A stretch of 64,000 nucleotides of DNA from an uncultured Prevotellaceae bacterium (GTDB lineage: Bacteria; Bacteroidota; Bacteroidia; Bacteroidales; Bacteroidaceae). Below are positions 1 to 7,219 of this stretch, in pieces. The notes under the pieces are model-generated. The model was not told the origin of the DNA and made no database searches. It saw nothing but the letters and a program-made list of their open reading frames with translations. The DNA is taken from positions 1-64,000 of the forward strand of contig ONGG01000022.1 of assembly GCA_900317305.1 (NCBI GenBank), read 5' to 3'. The stretch's first letter is position 1; each line of letters begins with the position of its first letter. A program made the translations under genes and the position numbers.

Positions 1-27
1 CCTGCTTCCTGACAGGTGGAAACCGAG

Positions 28-61
28 AAAAAGCCTATAGACCGACATCTATAGGCTTTTT
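28..61. terminator. Bidirectional intrinsic terminator
   Basis: A perfect 14-bp stem (28-41 pairing with 48-61) closes a 6-base loop and has A-runs on the left and T-runs on the right, so it can stop transcription in both directions. It lies downstream of mnmE on the minus strand. Bases 1-27 and 62-201 hold no gene I can support. Confidence 0.85.
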
Positions 62-201
62 ACTTGAACCTGCAATGCGTAATCGCGGAGACGCTTACGT
101 TAAAAATCAAAAATCTGCAAAAATAGACGAAATTTTAAATGCTTGAAATCATGCGATTTACGAGCCATATTTGCATATAGTATGCTTTTCTTTGCAAAAA
201 A

Positions 202-1599
202 TCACTTTCCCACGCAAAAATGAGCGAAGATATTCCCTAGCGTCTCGTCGGGGGTGATGGTGCCGCCAACGATTGCCGAGAGATGCTCGATGGCGGAGCG
301 GAGGTCCTCGCTCAGGAGGTCGCCGCTCAGGCCGCTCTCCAATCCGGAGATCACGGCGTTGATATCTGTGTGTGCCTTCACCAAGGCATCATAATGGCGC
401 ACATTGGTCACAATCACATCATTCTCTGTCACCTCGGGGATGGCGGCGGCTTGGTAAAGGGCTTCCTCAAGCTGCGAGAGGTCGGCGTCGTGCTTGGCAC
501 TGATCCGCAATACGGGAACGGGCTCCTTGCCCTCATGATGGGGGAAGGCAGACGTGGGGTAGTAAGTCGTGGCCGAAAGGTCGGATTTGTTGACGATGGC
601 GATGAGTTTCTTGCCTTCCGACCGCTTCGCCATCTCTTGCGCCTCCTCTGGTGTGGGGGGAGTGTCGGTGAGCCAGAGCACGATGGTGGCCTCGTCGAGC
701 TTCTTGTACGTGCGCTCAATGCCCATCTGCTCTACGGTGTCGGTGGTGGCACGCAGGCCGGCGGTGTCGATGAAACGGAAGGTGATACCGTGAATCTGCG
801 TGGTGTCTTCTATCACGTCACGCGTGGTGCCATGGATGTCGCTCACGATGGCCTTGTCGTCATGGAGCAGACGGTTGAGCAAAGTGCTCTTGCCTACGTT
901 GGTCTTGCCCACAATGGCTACGGCAATGCCTTGGCGGAGGGCATTGCCAGTGGCAAACGATTGCTCCAGCTGGCTGATACGGCGCTCCGTGGATTGGGCA
1001 ATCTGCAACAACTCCCCACGGTCGGCAAACTCCAGGTCTTCATGGTCGCTGAAGTCCAGTTCCAGCTCCATAAGCGAGGTCAGACGCAGCAGTTCCTCCC
1101 GCAGGTGCGACAGCTCGTTGCTGAAGTTGCCACGCAACTGGCTCAGGGCCATCTTGTGCGTGCCGCTGTTGGTGGCACTGATGAGGTCGGCCACGGCCTC
1201 GGCTTGGCTCAGGTCGAGTTTTCCGTTGAGGAACGCGCGCTGGGTAAACTCTCCCGGCAGGGCCTGACGGCAACCTCCTTCTATCAGGGCCTGGAGGATG
1301 AGGCGGATGATATAGCGCGAGCCATGACAGCTGATTTCCACCGTATCGTCGCCCGTATAGGAATGGGGAGCACGCATCACTGTGGCCACCACATCGTCGA
1401 TGGGGTGGCCGGAGTGGTCGTACAGATGTCCGTAATGGGCAGTGTGGCTCCGGCTGTCACGCAGACGATGCCCTGCTGCGGGGGCAAACAGGGCATCGGC
1501 AATGGGAATGGCATGGCGCCCCGAGACCCTGATGATGCTCATCGCACCTCCAGGGGCGGTGGCAAGGGCGCAGATCGTATCGTCGCTTAGGTAGTCCAT
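202..1599 (-). CDS. mnmE: tRNA uridine-5-carboxymethylaminomethyl modification GTPase MnmE
   Basis: This is the GTPase that works with MnmG to modify the wobble uridine (U34) of several tRNAs in the cytoplasm. The 465-residue protein has the usual family length. The N-terminal tetrahydrofolate-binding domain covers about residues 1-120, and a helical domain surrounds the inserted G domain. The G domain shows GKTNVGKST near residue 231, DTAGLR near 277 and NKSD near 339. The C terminus is FCVGK, matching the family's C-(I/L/V)-G-K end with the conserved cysteine. It starts only 3 bases after the stop of the nucleoside phosphorylase gene, so the two are probably co-transcribed. Identification is firm. 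Confidence 0.97.
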   Translation of the reverse strand: MDYLSDDTICALATAPGGAMSIIRVSGRHAIPIADALFAPAAGHRLRDSRSHTAHYGHLYDHSGHPIDDVVATVMRAPHSYTGDDTVEISCHGSRYIIRLILQALIEGGCRQALPGEFTQRAFLNGKLDLSQAEAVADLISATNSGTHKMALSQLRGNFSNELSHLREELLRLTSLMELELDFSDHEDLEFADRGELLQIAQSTERRISQLEQSFATGNALRQGIAVAIVGKTNVGKSTLLNRLLHDDKAIVSDIHGTTRDVIEDTTQIHGITFRFIDTAGLRATTDTVEQMGIERTYKKLDEATIVLWLTDTPPTPEEAQEMAKRSEGKKLIAIVNKSDLSATTYYPTSAFPHHEGKEPVPVLRISAKHDADLSQLEEALYQAAAIPEVTENDVIVTNVRHYDALVKAHTDINAVISGLESGLSGDLLSEDLRSAIEHLSAIVGGTITPDETLGNIFAHFCVGK

Positions 1600-1602
1600 G
1601 GG

Positions 1603-2475
1603 CTAGATCCTGTCAAGCACCTTGCTGATCAGGGTGTCGATAGAATTCTTGTACTCGGTGTTCATCTCCTTGGCGTAGCGGTTGGCTATCACCATGCAGC
1701 AGGTCATGGCACGGTGGCCTAGCAAGGAGGCAAGGCCGGCTAGGGCCGACGATTCCATCTCGAAATTGCAAATGTTCATGCCGTCATACTTAAACGACTC
1801 CACTTTCTCATTCTGATGGGGGTCGGAGATGTCGGCACGCAGAATACGTCCCTGTGGACCATAGAATCCACCACACGAGATGGTGTAGCCACGCACCATG
1901 TCGTCGCAGGCTATCTGGTCGATGAGTCCGGCGTCGGCCACTGCCACATAGGGGGCTCCCTTGATGGGATCCCATTCCATATGCTTCTTGAAAGCCTCTT
2001 CCAACTCAAGGTCGCACACCTTGTTGCGGTCGGCGTAGAAATTGAGCAGACCGTCAAATCCGATGCTTTTCACCGAGGCCACGAAGCAGCCCGTCGGAGT
2101 GTAGGGCTGCAGACCGCCGCAGGTGCCTATGCGCACACAGGTCAGCGTGCGGTGCTCCTCACGCTCGGTGCGGGTGGCATAGTCGATGTTGGCCAGGGTG
2201 TCGAGCTCGTTCATGACGATGTCGATGTTGTCGCAACCGATACCATGGCTCTGGCAGGTGATGCGTTTGCCTTTGTAGGTGCCGGTGATGGTATGAAACT
2301 CACGGCTCTGCACTTCGCACTCGATGCTGTCGAAGTGGGCGGCTACAGTGTTCACGCGGGCTGGGTCGCCAACGAGTATCACACGGTCGGCCAACTGTTC
2401 AGGACGCAAATGCAGATGAAAACACGAACCATCAGAGTTGATGATGAGTTCTGATTCTGGAAAATACTTTTTCAT
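1603..2475 (-). CDS. Nucleoside phosphorylase (uridine phosphorylase-like, NP-I family)
   Basis: A 290-residue cytoplasmic enzyme of the nucleoside phosphorylase I family, which splits a (deoxy)nucleoside with phosphate into base and (deoxy)ribose-1-phosphate. Visible family marks are VILVGDPARV near residue 32 (phosphate-binding glycine loop), RIGTCGGLQ near 135, and NICNFEMESSALAGLASL near 235 with the ribose-binding Met-Glu-Ser. The length and EMESSAL segment fit the uridine phosphorylase branch used in pyrimidine salvage, but I cannot fix the base specificity from sequence. It lies immediately upstream of mnmE on the same strand. Confidence 0.88.
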   Translation of the reverse strand: MKKYFPESELIINSDGSCFHLHLRPEQLADRVILVGDPARVNTVAAHFDSIECEVQSREFHTITGTYKGKRITCQSHGIGCDNIDIVMNELDTLANIDYATRTEREEHRTLTCVRIGTCGGLQPYTPTGCFVASVKSIGFDGLLNFYADRNKVCDLELEEAFKKHMEWDPIKGAPYVAVADAGLIDQIACDDMVRGYTISCGGFYGPQGRILRADISDPHQNEKVESFKYDGMNICNFEMESSALAGLASLLGHRAMTCCMVIANRYAKEMNTEYKNSIDTLISKVLDRI

Positions 2476-2598
2476 GTACGTTTGTATTTAAAGTTTACAC
2501 GGGCTTCAGGCTGTTGTAAAACACAAAAATATAAAATATTTTTCAATTTGGTGGGAGGAATGACTACTTTTAACCTTTATTTATACATGCCGGGGGCT

Positions 2599-3813
2599 TC
2601 AGTTATACCTCTTCAGCAATTTCCCTATGGCGTTGTCCAGGGTCTCTGTGGGCTCGATGATGTTGTAGTCTTTCCAGAAATCAGGATCTCGGAAATATTC
2701 CACACGGTCGTAGAAAAAGTCTTTCGAGTCGAAGGAGTCGCGGCCTGAAATGGGGCGCACATCGGTGGGCGACTTGTCGGTCACTACCATCTCGCAGGTG
2801 GCAGTGAACGAGGTGGAGAGCAGGCGTTTCTTCCAGTCGCAGTTGAAGCGGAACGTGTTGCGGATATAGCTCAGGCGGGTCACACCATCCTCGTAGCGGT
2901 AGTCTACTAGGCAACTCAGCTCTTTGGGCTTGAAACGCACACCAATGGGCTTCCTCATCAGCATGAAGCGGGTGGCCTTGTCGCGGTCGCTCATGTCGAG
3001 CGTCAGCTCGGCACGGGTGAAGGCCAGGGTCTCGCGGTCGATATACAGCTTGCCGTAATACAGGGCATAGTCCACGGTGCGGCAAGGGACAAGGCTCACC
3101 ACATATTGCAGACGGCCGTCAATCTGGGTGGGTACCTCCATCGTCATCTTGTAGTTCTCCAGCTCCTCGGCATTCAACAGGAAATCGGTGTTTTTCACGA
3201 GGTCGAGTTGGATGGGCTGCACCGGACCGCCCATCACTTTCACGCCTAGGGTGTCGCTCTCCTTGCGGCTGATCAGGCGGCGCCCCTTCCTGATGGCCAC
3301 ACGGTCGCGGGCCATACCATGATTGTAGGCGGTCTTGTACATGTCGGTCACGCCTTCGGCCACATAGATGAAGTGGTTGCGCTTCATGGCGGTCTCACGA
3401 TAGAAGCAGTTGTATAGTTCGGGTAGCTTGCTGTAGTTAGACGGGATTTTCCTGATGGCAATGCGCACCAGCTCGCGGGGGTCTTCTGTCCATACTACCA
3501 ACTCGCGCAGTTGGATGGCTGTGGGTTGAAGACGGATACGCAAGGTGTTCTTGTCATTCTCAACCTTTACTTCCTTGGTCTCGTATCCCAGGTGAGACAC
3601 CAGGATGTAGTCGGGCTTCGTGTCGGTCTTCAGCGTGAAGTAGCCATCGTCGTTGGTCACCACCGATACTCCCTCGCCTTTTACGGTCACACTGGCCTGA
3701 GTGAGTTTCCGCCCGGTTCTCGCATCGGTCACCGTGCCGCTCACTATCTCCTTCTGGGCCATCGCTTGAAGGCCCATCAGTGCTATGCATATTAACAAAA
3801 ATGTCCTCCTCAT
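2599..3813 (-). CDS. Carboxypeptidase-regulatory-like domain protein (secreted or outer membrane)
   Basis: A 404-residue exported protein. I chose the ATG at 3813 because it gives a clean signal peptide (MRRTFLLICIALMGLQAMAQ); an in-frame ATG lies 27 bases upstream. Residues of about 22-105 form a CarboxypepD_reg_2 beta-sandwich (GTVTDARTGRKLTQASVTVKG), the fold also found at the N terminus of SusC proteins. The rest has no motif I can name, although the layout resembles DUF5686-type outer membrane proteins that lack the large C-terminal barrel. It contains many basic and aromatic residues. It stands alone with a -7 element just upstream. Its function is unknown. Confidence 0.75.
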   Translation of the reverse strand: MRRTFLLICIALMGLQAMAQKEIVSGTVTDARTGRKLTQASVTVKGEGVSVVTNDDGYFTLKTDTKPDYILVSHLGYETKEVKVENDKNTLRIRLQPTAIQLRELVVWTEDPRELVRIAIRKIPSNYSKLPELYNCFYRETAMKRNHFIYVAEGVTDMYKTAYNHGMARDRVAIRKGRRLISRKESDTLGVKVMGGPVQPIQLDLVKNTDFLLNAEELENYKMTMEVPTQIDGRLQYVVSLVPCRTVDYALYYGKLYIDRETLAFTRAELTLDMSDRDKATRFMLMRKPIGVRFKPKELSCLVDYRYEDGVTRLSYIRNTFRFNCDWKKRLLSTSFTATCEMVVTDKSPTDVRPISGRDSFDSKDFFYDRVEYFRDPDFWKDYNIIEPTETLDNAIGKLLKRYN

Positions 3814-3837
3814 AATAGTAATGTGTTGATAACACCA

Positions 3838-3845
3838 CAAATATA
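3838..3845 (-). promoter_or_regulatory. Candidate -7 element (TATATTTG) for the 2599-3813 gene
   Basis: On the minus strand the octamer matches the Bacteroidota -7 consensus TAnnTTTG and lies 24 bases before the chosen ATG. I see no clear TTG -33 partner at 19-21 bases. Confidence 0.5.
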
Positions 3846-3920
3846 AACATAAAATCTGAAAAACTTACTCCGTTAAGAGGAATTTTTTCACGTTAAGGAG
3901 AAAAACGCCCATTGCATTTC

Positions 3921-4636
3921 CTATTCCTTCACCACTACTTTCCGTGCCCCATTGATGTAGATTCCCTTGGCAACGGGTCGGCCGTCCAATTTTCGTCCGT
4001 CAAGCGTCCACCAATCGCTGGCAGAGGAATCGGTGGGGACTGTGCTCTCGGGCGATGAGATGCCGTCGGTCTCGTCGGAGAAACCGATGTTGATACTGGC
4101 CGACTGTGTGTTGTCGAGTGTGAGGTAGGCTCGGTAGGGTGGAACGGTCACGGTAGAGCTTCCCGACACCAATTTCCATTCGTTGTTGGCCTGTAGCACA
4201 TAATAAGAATTCTCTGCGGCATTGGCGGTGCTGATGCGCTGCAGTGTGCCATGGATGGTGACTGTGGATGCTGTGGTCGATTGAGCCACGGCATCCTCTG
4301 TTGTCGGAAGTACCCGCTCATCATCGCACCCGAGCGCCATATCCCCACGGCCACTCGCTCGTCGTCCTGACCGGTGACTTTAACGGTCACCGAGTCGGTG
4401 CCGAAAAAGCCAGCGTCTGCTCCCACCTGGCTGACATCGAATTCCACTGGTGAGCGGTAGGTGAGCCGCAGCACCTTGTTGCATTGGAAAAGCGGGGCAT
4501 AGCTGGTGTGGGTGTCGTCCCACAGCGTGTCGCACACCGCTTTGTCATAAATCTTGGTCAGGTCGATGGCATTGAGGTTCTGGAAGGTGTAGGACTTTAG
4601 TTGAATGTTCTTGTAAGTTTTTTGAGCAACAATGAG
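3921..4636 (-). pseudogene. Remnant of a BspA-type leucine-rich-repeat surface protein, truncated and frameshifted
   Basis: Two minus-strand reading frames join near 4340-4380. The upstream piece, readable from about 4636 to 4340, contains a segment like the cap of BspA-type leucine-rich repeats (FQNLNAIDLTKIYDKAV) followed by VEFDVSQVGADAGFFG. The downstream piece (3921-4340) holds a beta-rich tail ending in DGRKLDGRPVAKGIYINGAR, a C-terminal segment common on secreted Prevotella and Bacteroides proteins. No start codon or signal peptide precedes the first piece; an in-frame stop lies at 4637-4639. The gene has therefore lost its N terminus and carries an internal frameshift. A sequencing error could explain the frameshift but not the missing N terminus. 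Confidence 0.65.
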
Positions 4637-4846
4637 TTATTATTGAGACTTTCGTGTCGGAATTAACTCTTGTCTTGGTGCTGCAAAACGAAACAAGCAG
4701 AAATATCATGATAACTCCACAAATATAGGAATAATAATTGTTCAAAAGCCAATGCAAATTGTTGAAAAAAAATGCCTTTTCCACTTTTTTCCCAATATCT
4801 TTTATTTGAAGTATCGCATTCGCTCAACTTCTAACCCCCTTTCAAC

Positions 4847-4877
4847 TTGCGAAAGTTGAGTTAATTGATTATCTTTG
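4847..4877 (+). promoter_or_regulatory. Promoter of mutY
   Basis: TTG at 4847-4849, a 20-base spacer and TATCTTTG at 4870-4877 fit the Bacteroidota -33/-7 consensus. The -33 element lies inside a palindrome (CAACTTGCGAAAGTTG, 4843-4858), and a second CTCAACTT at 4823-4830 mirrors AAGTTGAG at 4853-4860. Confidence 0.7.
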
Positions 4878-4907
4878 TGCCCAATTCCATTCCAACGATT
4901 CCGAATC

Positions 4908-5990
4908 ATGCATCATTTCACGTTGTCACTCCTCGGTTGGTATGCCCAGAACAGAAGGTCGCTCCCTTGGCGCGATACCAAAGACCCCTACGCTATCTGG
5001 CTCTCCGAAATCATCCTGCAACAAACCCGGGTGGGGCAGGGCATGGACTATTGGCGGAGGTTCATCGAGAAATGGCCCACCGTCGAACTTCTTGCCGCTG
5101 CCACTGAGGACGAGGTGCTGCGTATGTGGCAGGGACTGGGTTATTATTCACGGGCGCGCAACTTGCATGTGGCGGCACACCAGATAGTGTCATTGGGGCA
5201 TTTCCCCGAGACCTACGACCAGATAAGGGCGCTCAAGGGTGTGGGCGACTATACTGCGGCGGCTATAGCGAGTTTCGCTTTCGGATGTCCAAAGGCGGCA
5301 GTCGATGGAAATGTCTACCGGGTGCTCAGCAGGGTCTTCGGCGTCGATACGCCCATCAATTCCAATGAAGGGAAGAGAATGTTCGCTTCCTTGGCGCAGT
5401 CGCTGCTCCCTTCTCGGCAGGCAGCCGACTTCAATCAGGCCATGATGGATTTCGGATCAATCCAGTGCACCCCCAAGACTCCTCGGTGCTCCGAGTGCCC
5501 TATGCAGGAGTTTTGTGTGGCCCATCGCGAGAACAGGGTGGGGGAGTTGCCTGTCAAACTGAGGAAGATGAAGGTGAGGGAGCGCCGGATGACTTATTTC
5601 TATGTGCGATGCCAGGGGTTCACTGCCATCCACCAGCGTTCCGGCCGAGACATTTGGCAAGGCCTGTGGGAACCCTATCTTGAGGAGGACAATTTAAGAA
5701 TGGAGGAAACCGTAAGGACGGAGGATGGCCTTGCGGGGGATACTTCAAGCAAAAGCCTTCATGGAAATACTTGCGATAACGGGGCGATGGATAAGGAGGG
5801 AACGCTCACCCTCGTGGCTTCGGATGTGAAACACGTGCTTACCCATCGTGTGATCTTGGCCGATTTCTATTTATGGCAAACCGAGAGCAGGCCTGCACTG
5901 CCCGATGACTATATCTGGATTCCAGAACAGGAAATCTCTACATATGCCATCCCCCGACTGATACAACGCTTGCTCAAGATGCTACCCTGA
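4908..5990 (+). CDS. mutY: A/G-specific adenine DNA glycosylase MutY
   Basis: MutY removes adenine mispaired with 8-oxoguanine in base excision repair. The ATG at 4908 (MHHFTLSLLGWYAQNRR) is preferred over an in-frame ATG at 4875 because it matches where family members begin and because 4875 lies within the -7 element. In the 360-residue protein I see LSEIILQQT with the catalytic Glu, the helix-hairpin-helix LKGVGDYTAAAIASFAFG, AAVDGNVYRV with the catalytic Asp, and the four cysteines of the [4Fe-4S] cluster (CTPKTPRCSECPMQEFC) near residue 190. The C-terminal third is the weaker Nudix-like 8-oxoG recognition domain. It has its own promoter and converges on ttcA. Confidence 0.95.
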   Translation: MHHFTLSLLGWYAQNRRSLPWRDTKDPYAIWLSEIILQQTRVGQGMDYWRRFIEKWPTVELLAAATEDEVLRMWQGLGYYSRARNLHVAAHQIVSLGHFPETYDQIRALKGVGDYTAAAIASFAFGCPKAAVDGNVYRVLSRVFGVDTPINSNEGKRMFASLAQSLLPSRQAADFNQAMMDFGSIQCTPKTPRCSECPMQEFCVAHRENRVGELPVKLRKMKVRERRMTYFYVRCQGFTAIHQRSGRDIWQGLWEPYLEEDNLRMEETVRTEDGLAGDTSSKSLHGNTCDNGAMDKEGTLTLVASDVKHVLTHRVILADFYLWQTESRPALPDDYIWIPEQEISTYAIPRLIQRLLKMLP

Positions 5991-6010
5991 GAAATATGAG
6001 TAGCTGGGAA

Positions 6011-6733
6011 TCAGATGATGCCTCCCTGGATGGCACGCCATATATTGGCCCGTGCTTCCTCATTTCGTGCCTCTATCTCGGCGAAAAGCCGCTTCATCTC
6101 CGTGCGGTTGGTGCCACTGTCATACGGACAAACTTTCTTTTGCTTCTCGTAGCCCCGACATGCGGCATAAGCCTCGATGTCGCTTTCCTTGATCATGCAC
6201 AGCGGACGGATAATGGTCAGTGGCATCTTGTCCAACTTCAACCTCACGGGCATCGCCTCGAAGCGGCCTTGGTTGAAGAGGTTCATCAGTGTGGTGTGGA
6301 TAAGGTCGTCTTGATGATGACCGAAGGCCAACTTGTTGAAACCGAGTTCCTGGGCGAGGTTGAATAGCTCTTTCCTGCGATACCACGAACATAGGAAGCA
6401 AGGGGTCTTCCGGCGGTCGGTAGAGGCGTCGAAACTGGTCTCACGCACATAGAGGCGCACACCCTGCTCGTCGCAGAATCGTTGCAGGTAGCTCGTGTCG
6501 CTCTCATAGTGGATGTTGCGCATGCGCACATGTAGTGCGGCCACCTCGAAGCGGGGGTGGAGAATCTTGCTGCGCTGGGCCAGTAGTTCCAGAAGGCATA
6601 GCGAGTCCTTGCCACCCGACAGCCCCACAAGGATACGGTCGCCGTCGTCTATCAGGTGGTAGGTGGCCATGGCCTTCACAAACCGCTCCTTCAGCTTCTT
6701 CTCAAGTTTCTTCTCAAGGTCGTTCTCCATCAC
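6011..6733 (-). CDS. ttcA: tRNA 2-thiocytidine biosynthesis protein TtcA (PP-loop ATPase)
   Basis: A 240-residue cytoplasmic enzyme that adenylates and thiolates cytidine 32 of tRNA. The PP-loop is GLSGGKDSLCLLELLAQR near residue 38. The family's Cys-X2-Cys pair is present as TPCFLCSWYRR near residue 111, followed by LAFGHHQDDLIHTTLMNLF, which is typical of TtcA/TilS-type proteins. It is convergent with mutY and separated from it by 20 bases. A 117-base gap with a hairpin separates it from the DUF486 gene upstream, so it may or may not be read with that operon. The family also contains related ATP-dependent tRNA thiolases, so the exact nucleotide is inferred. Confidence 0.88.
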   Translation of the reverse strand: MMENDLEKKLEKKLKERFVKAMATYHLIDDGDRILVGLSGGKDSLCLLELLAQRSKILHPRFEVAALHVRMRNIHYESDTSYLQRFCDEQGVRLYVRETSFDASTDRRKTPCFLCSWYRRKELFNLAQELGFNKLAFGHHQDDLIHTTLMNLFNQGRFEAMPVRLKLDKMPLTIIRPLCMIKESDIEAYAACRGYEKQKKVCPYDSGTNRTEMKRLFAEIEARNEEARANIWRAIQGGII

Positions 6734-6806
6734 CGCTAAACGCTTTTTGGTGTTTCAAGTCTGTGTTTCCCGCACAATTCTTCATGCGTGCCAAAATGGC
6801 GATGTG

Positions 6807-6844
6807 ATGTCTATGCTTGGGAAAAATCCCCGAAGCATAGACAT
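6807..6844. other. Strong inverted repeat between ttcA and the DUF486 gene
   Basis: A 12-bp perfect stem (ATGTCTATGCTT pairing with AAGCATAGACAT) with an inner GGG/CCC extension lies just past the DUF486 stop. It has no T-run, so it is not a classic terminator; it may act as an mRNA 3' end or attenuator. Confidence 0.5.
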
Positions 6845-6850
6845 GGTCTC

Positions 6851-7219
6851 TCATTTCATGAATACCAGATACACCGCACAGATAATCAGGAGGAATGCCA
6901 ACGTGTGGTTCCAGTGCAGGCTCTGCCCCTGAAACATGATGTTGGCAATCACGGCGAAGACGCCCAGACTGATGCACTCTTGTATCACCTTCAGCTGCAC
7001 CAGGTTGAAGGGACCGCCATTGCCCTCAAACCCCAGACGGTTGGCGGGCACTTGGCAACAATACTCGAAAAAGGCGATACCCCATGAGAAGGCGATAACG
7101 CCAATCAGGGGCCAGTTCTGACTGACCCCTGATTGCTGTAAGCGGAGATGCCCATACCAAGCCAATGTCATGAAGATATTGCTGGTGATGAGCAGGATAA
7201 TGGTATATAATCCGTTCAT
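6851..7219 (-). CDS. DMT-family small membrane protein (DUF486)
   Basis: A 122-residue integral membrane protein with four predicted membrane spans: residues 3-20, 35-52, 76-95 and 103-120. The family signatures SNIFMTLAWYGHLR at the N terminus and FEYCCQVPANRLG in the middle identify DUF486, a single-domain relative of drug/metabolite transporters. Its transported molecule, if any, is unknown. Its ATG overlaps the TGA of the upstream oxidoreductase gene (ATGA overlap at 7216-7219), so it is translationally coupled as the last gene of the serS operon. Confidence 0.85.
   Translation of the reverse strand: MNGLYTIILLITSNIFMTLAWYGHLRLQQSGVSQNWPLIGVIAFSWGIAFFEYCCQVPANRLGFEGNGGPFNLVQLKVIQECISLGVFAVIANIMFQGQSLHWNHTLAFLLIICAVYLVFMK

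Noticed and set aside
3-147. Open frame at the window start
   Set aside because: It runs through a strong terminator hairpin and has no start or domain; I do not count it as a gene.
283-1590. 435-residue plus-strand reading frame opposite mnmE
   Set aside because: It is a shadow frame of mnmE with no recognisable domain; composition follows codon bias of the opposite strand.
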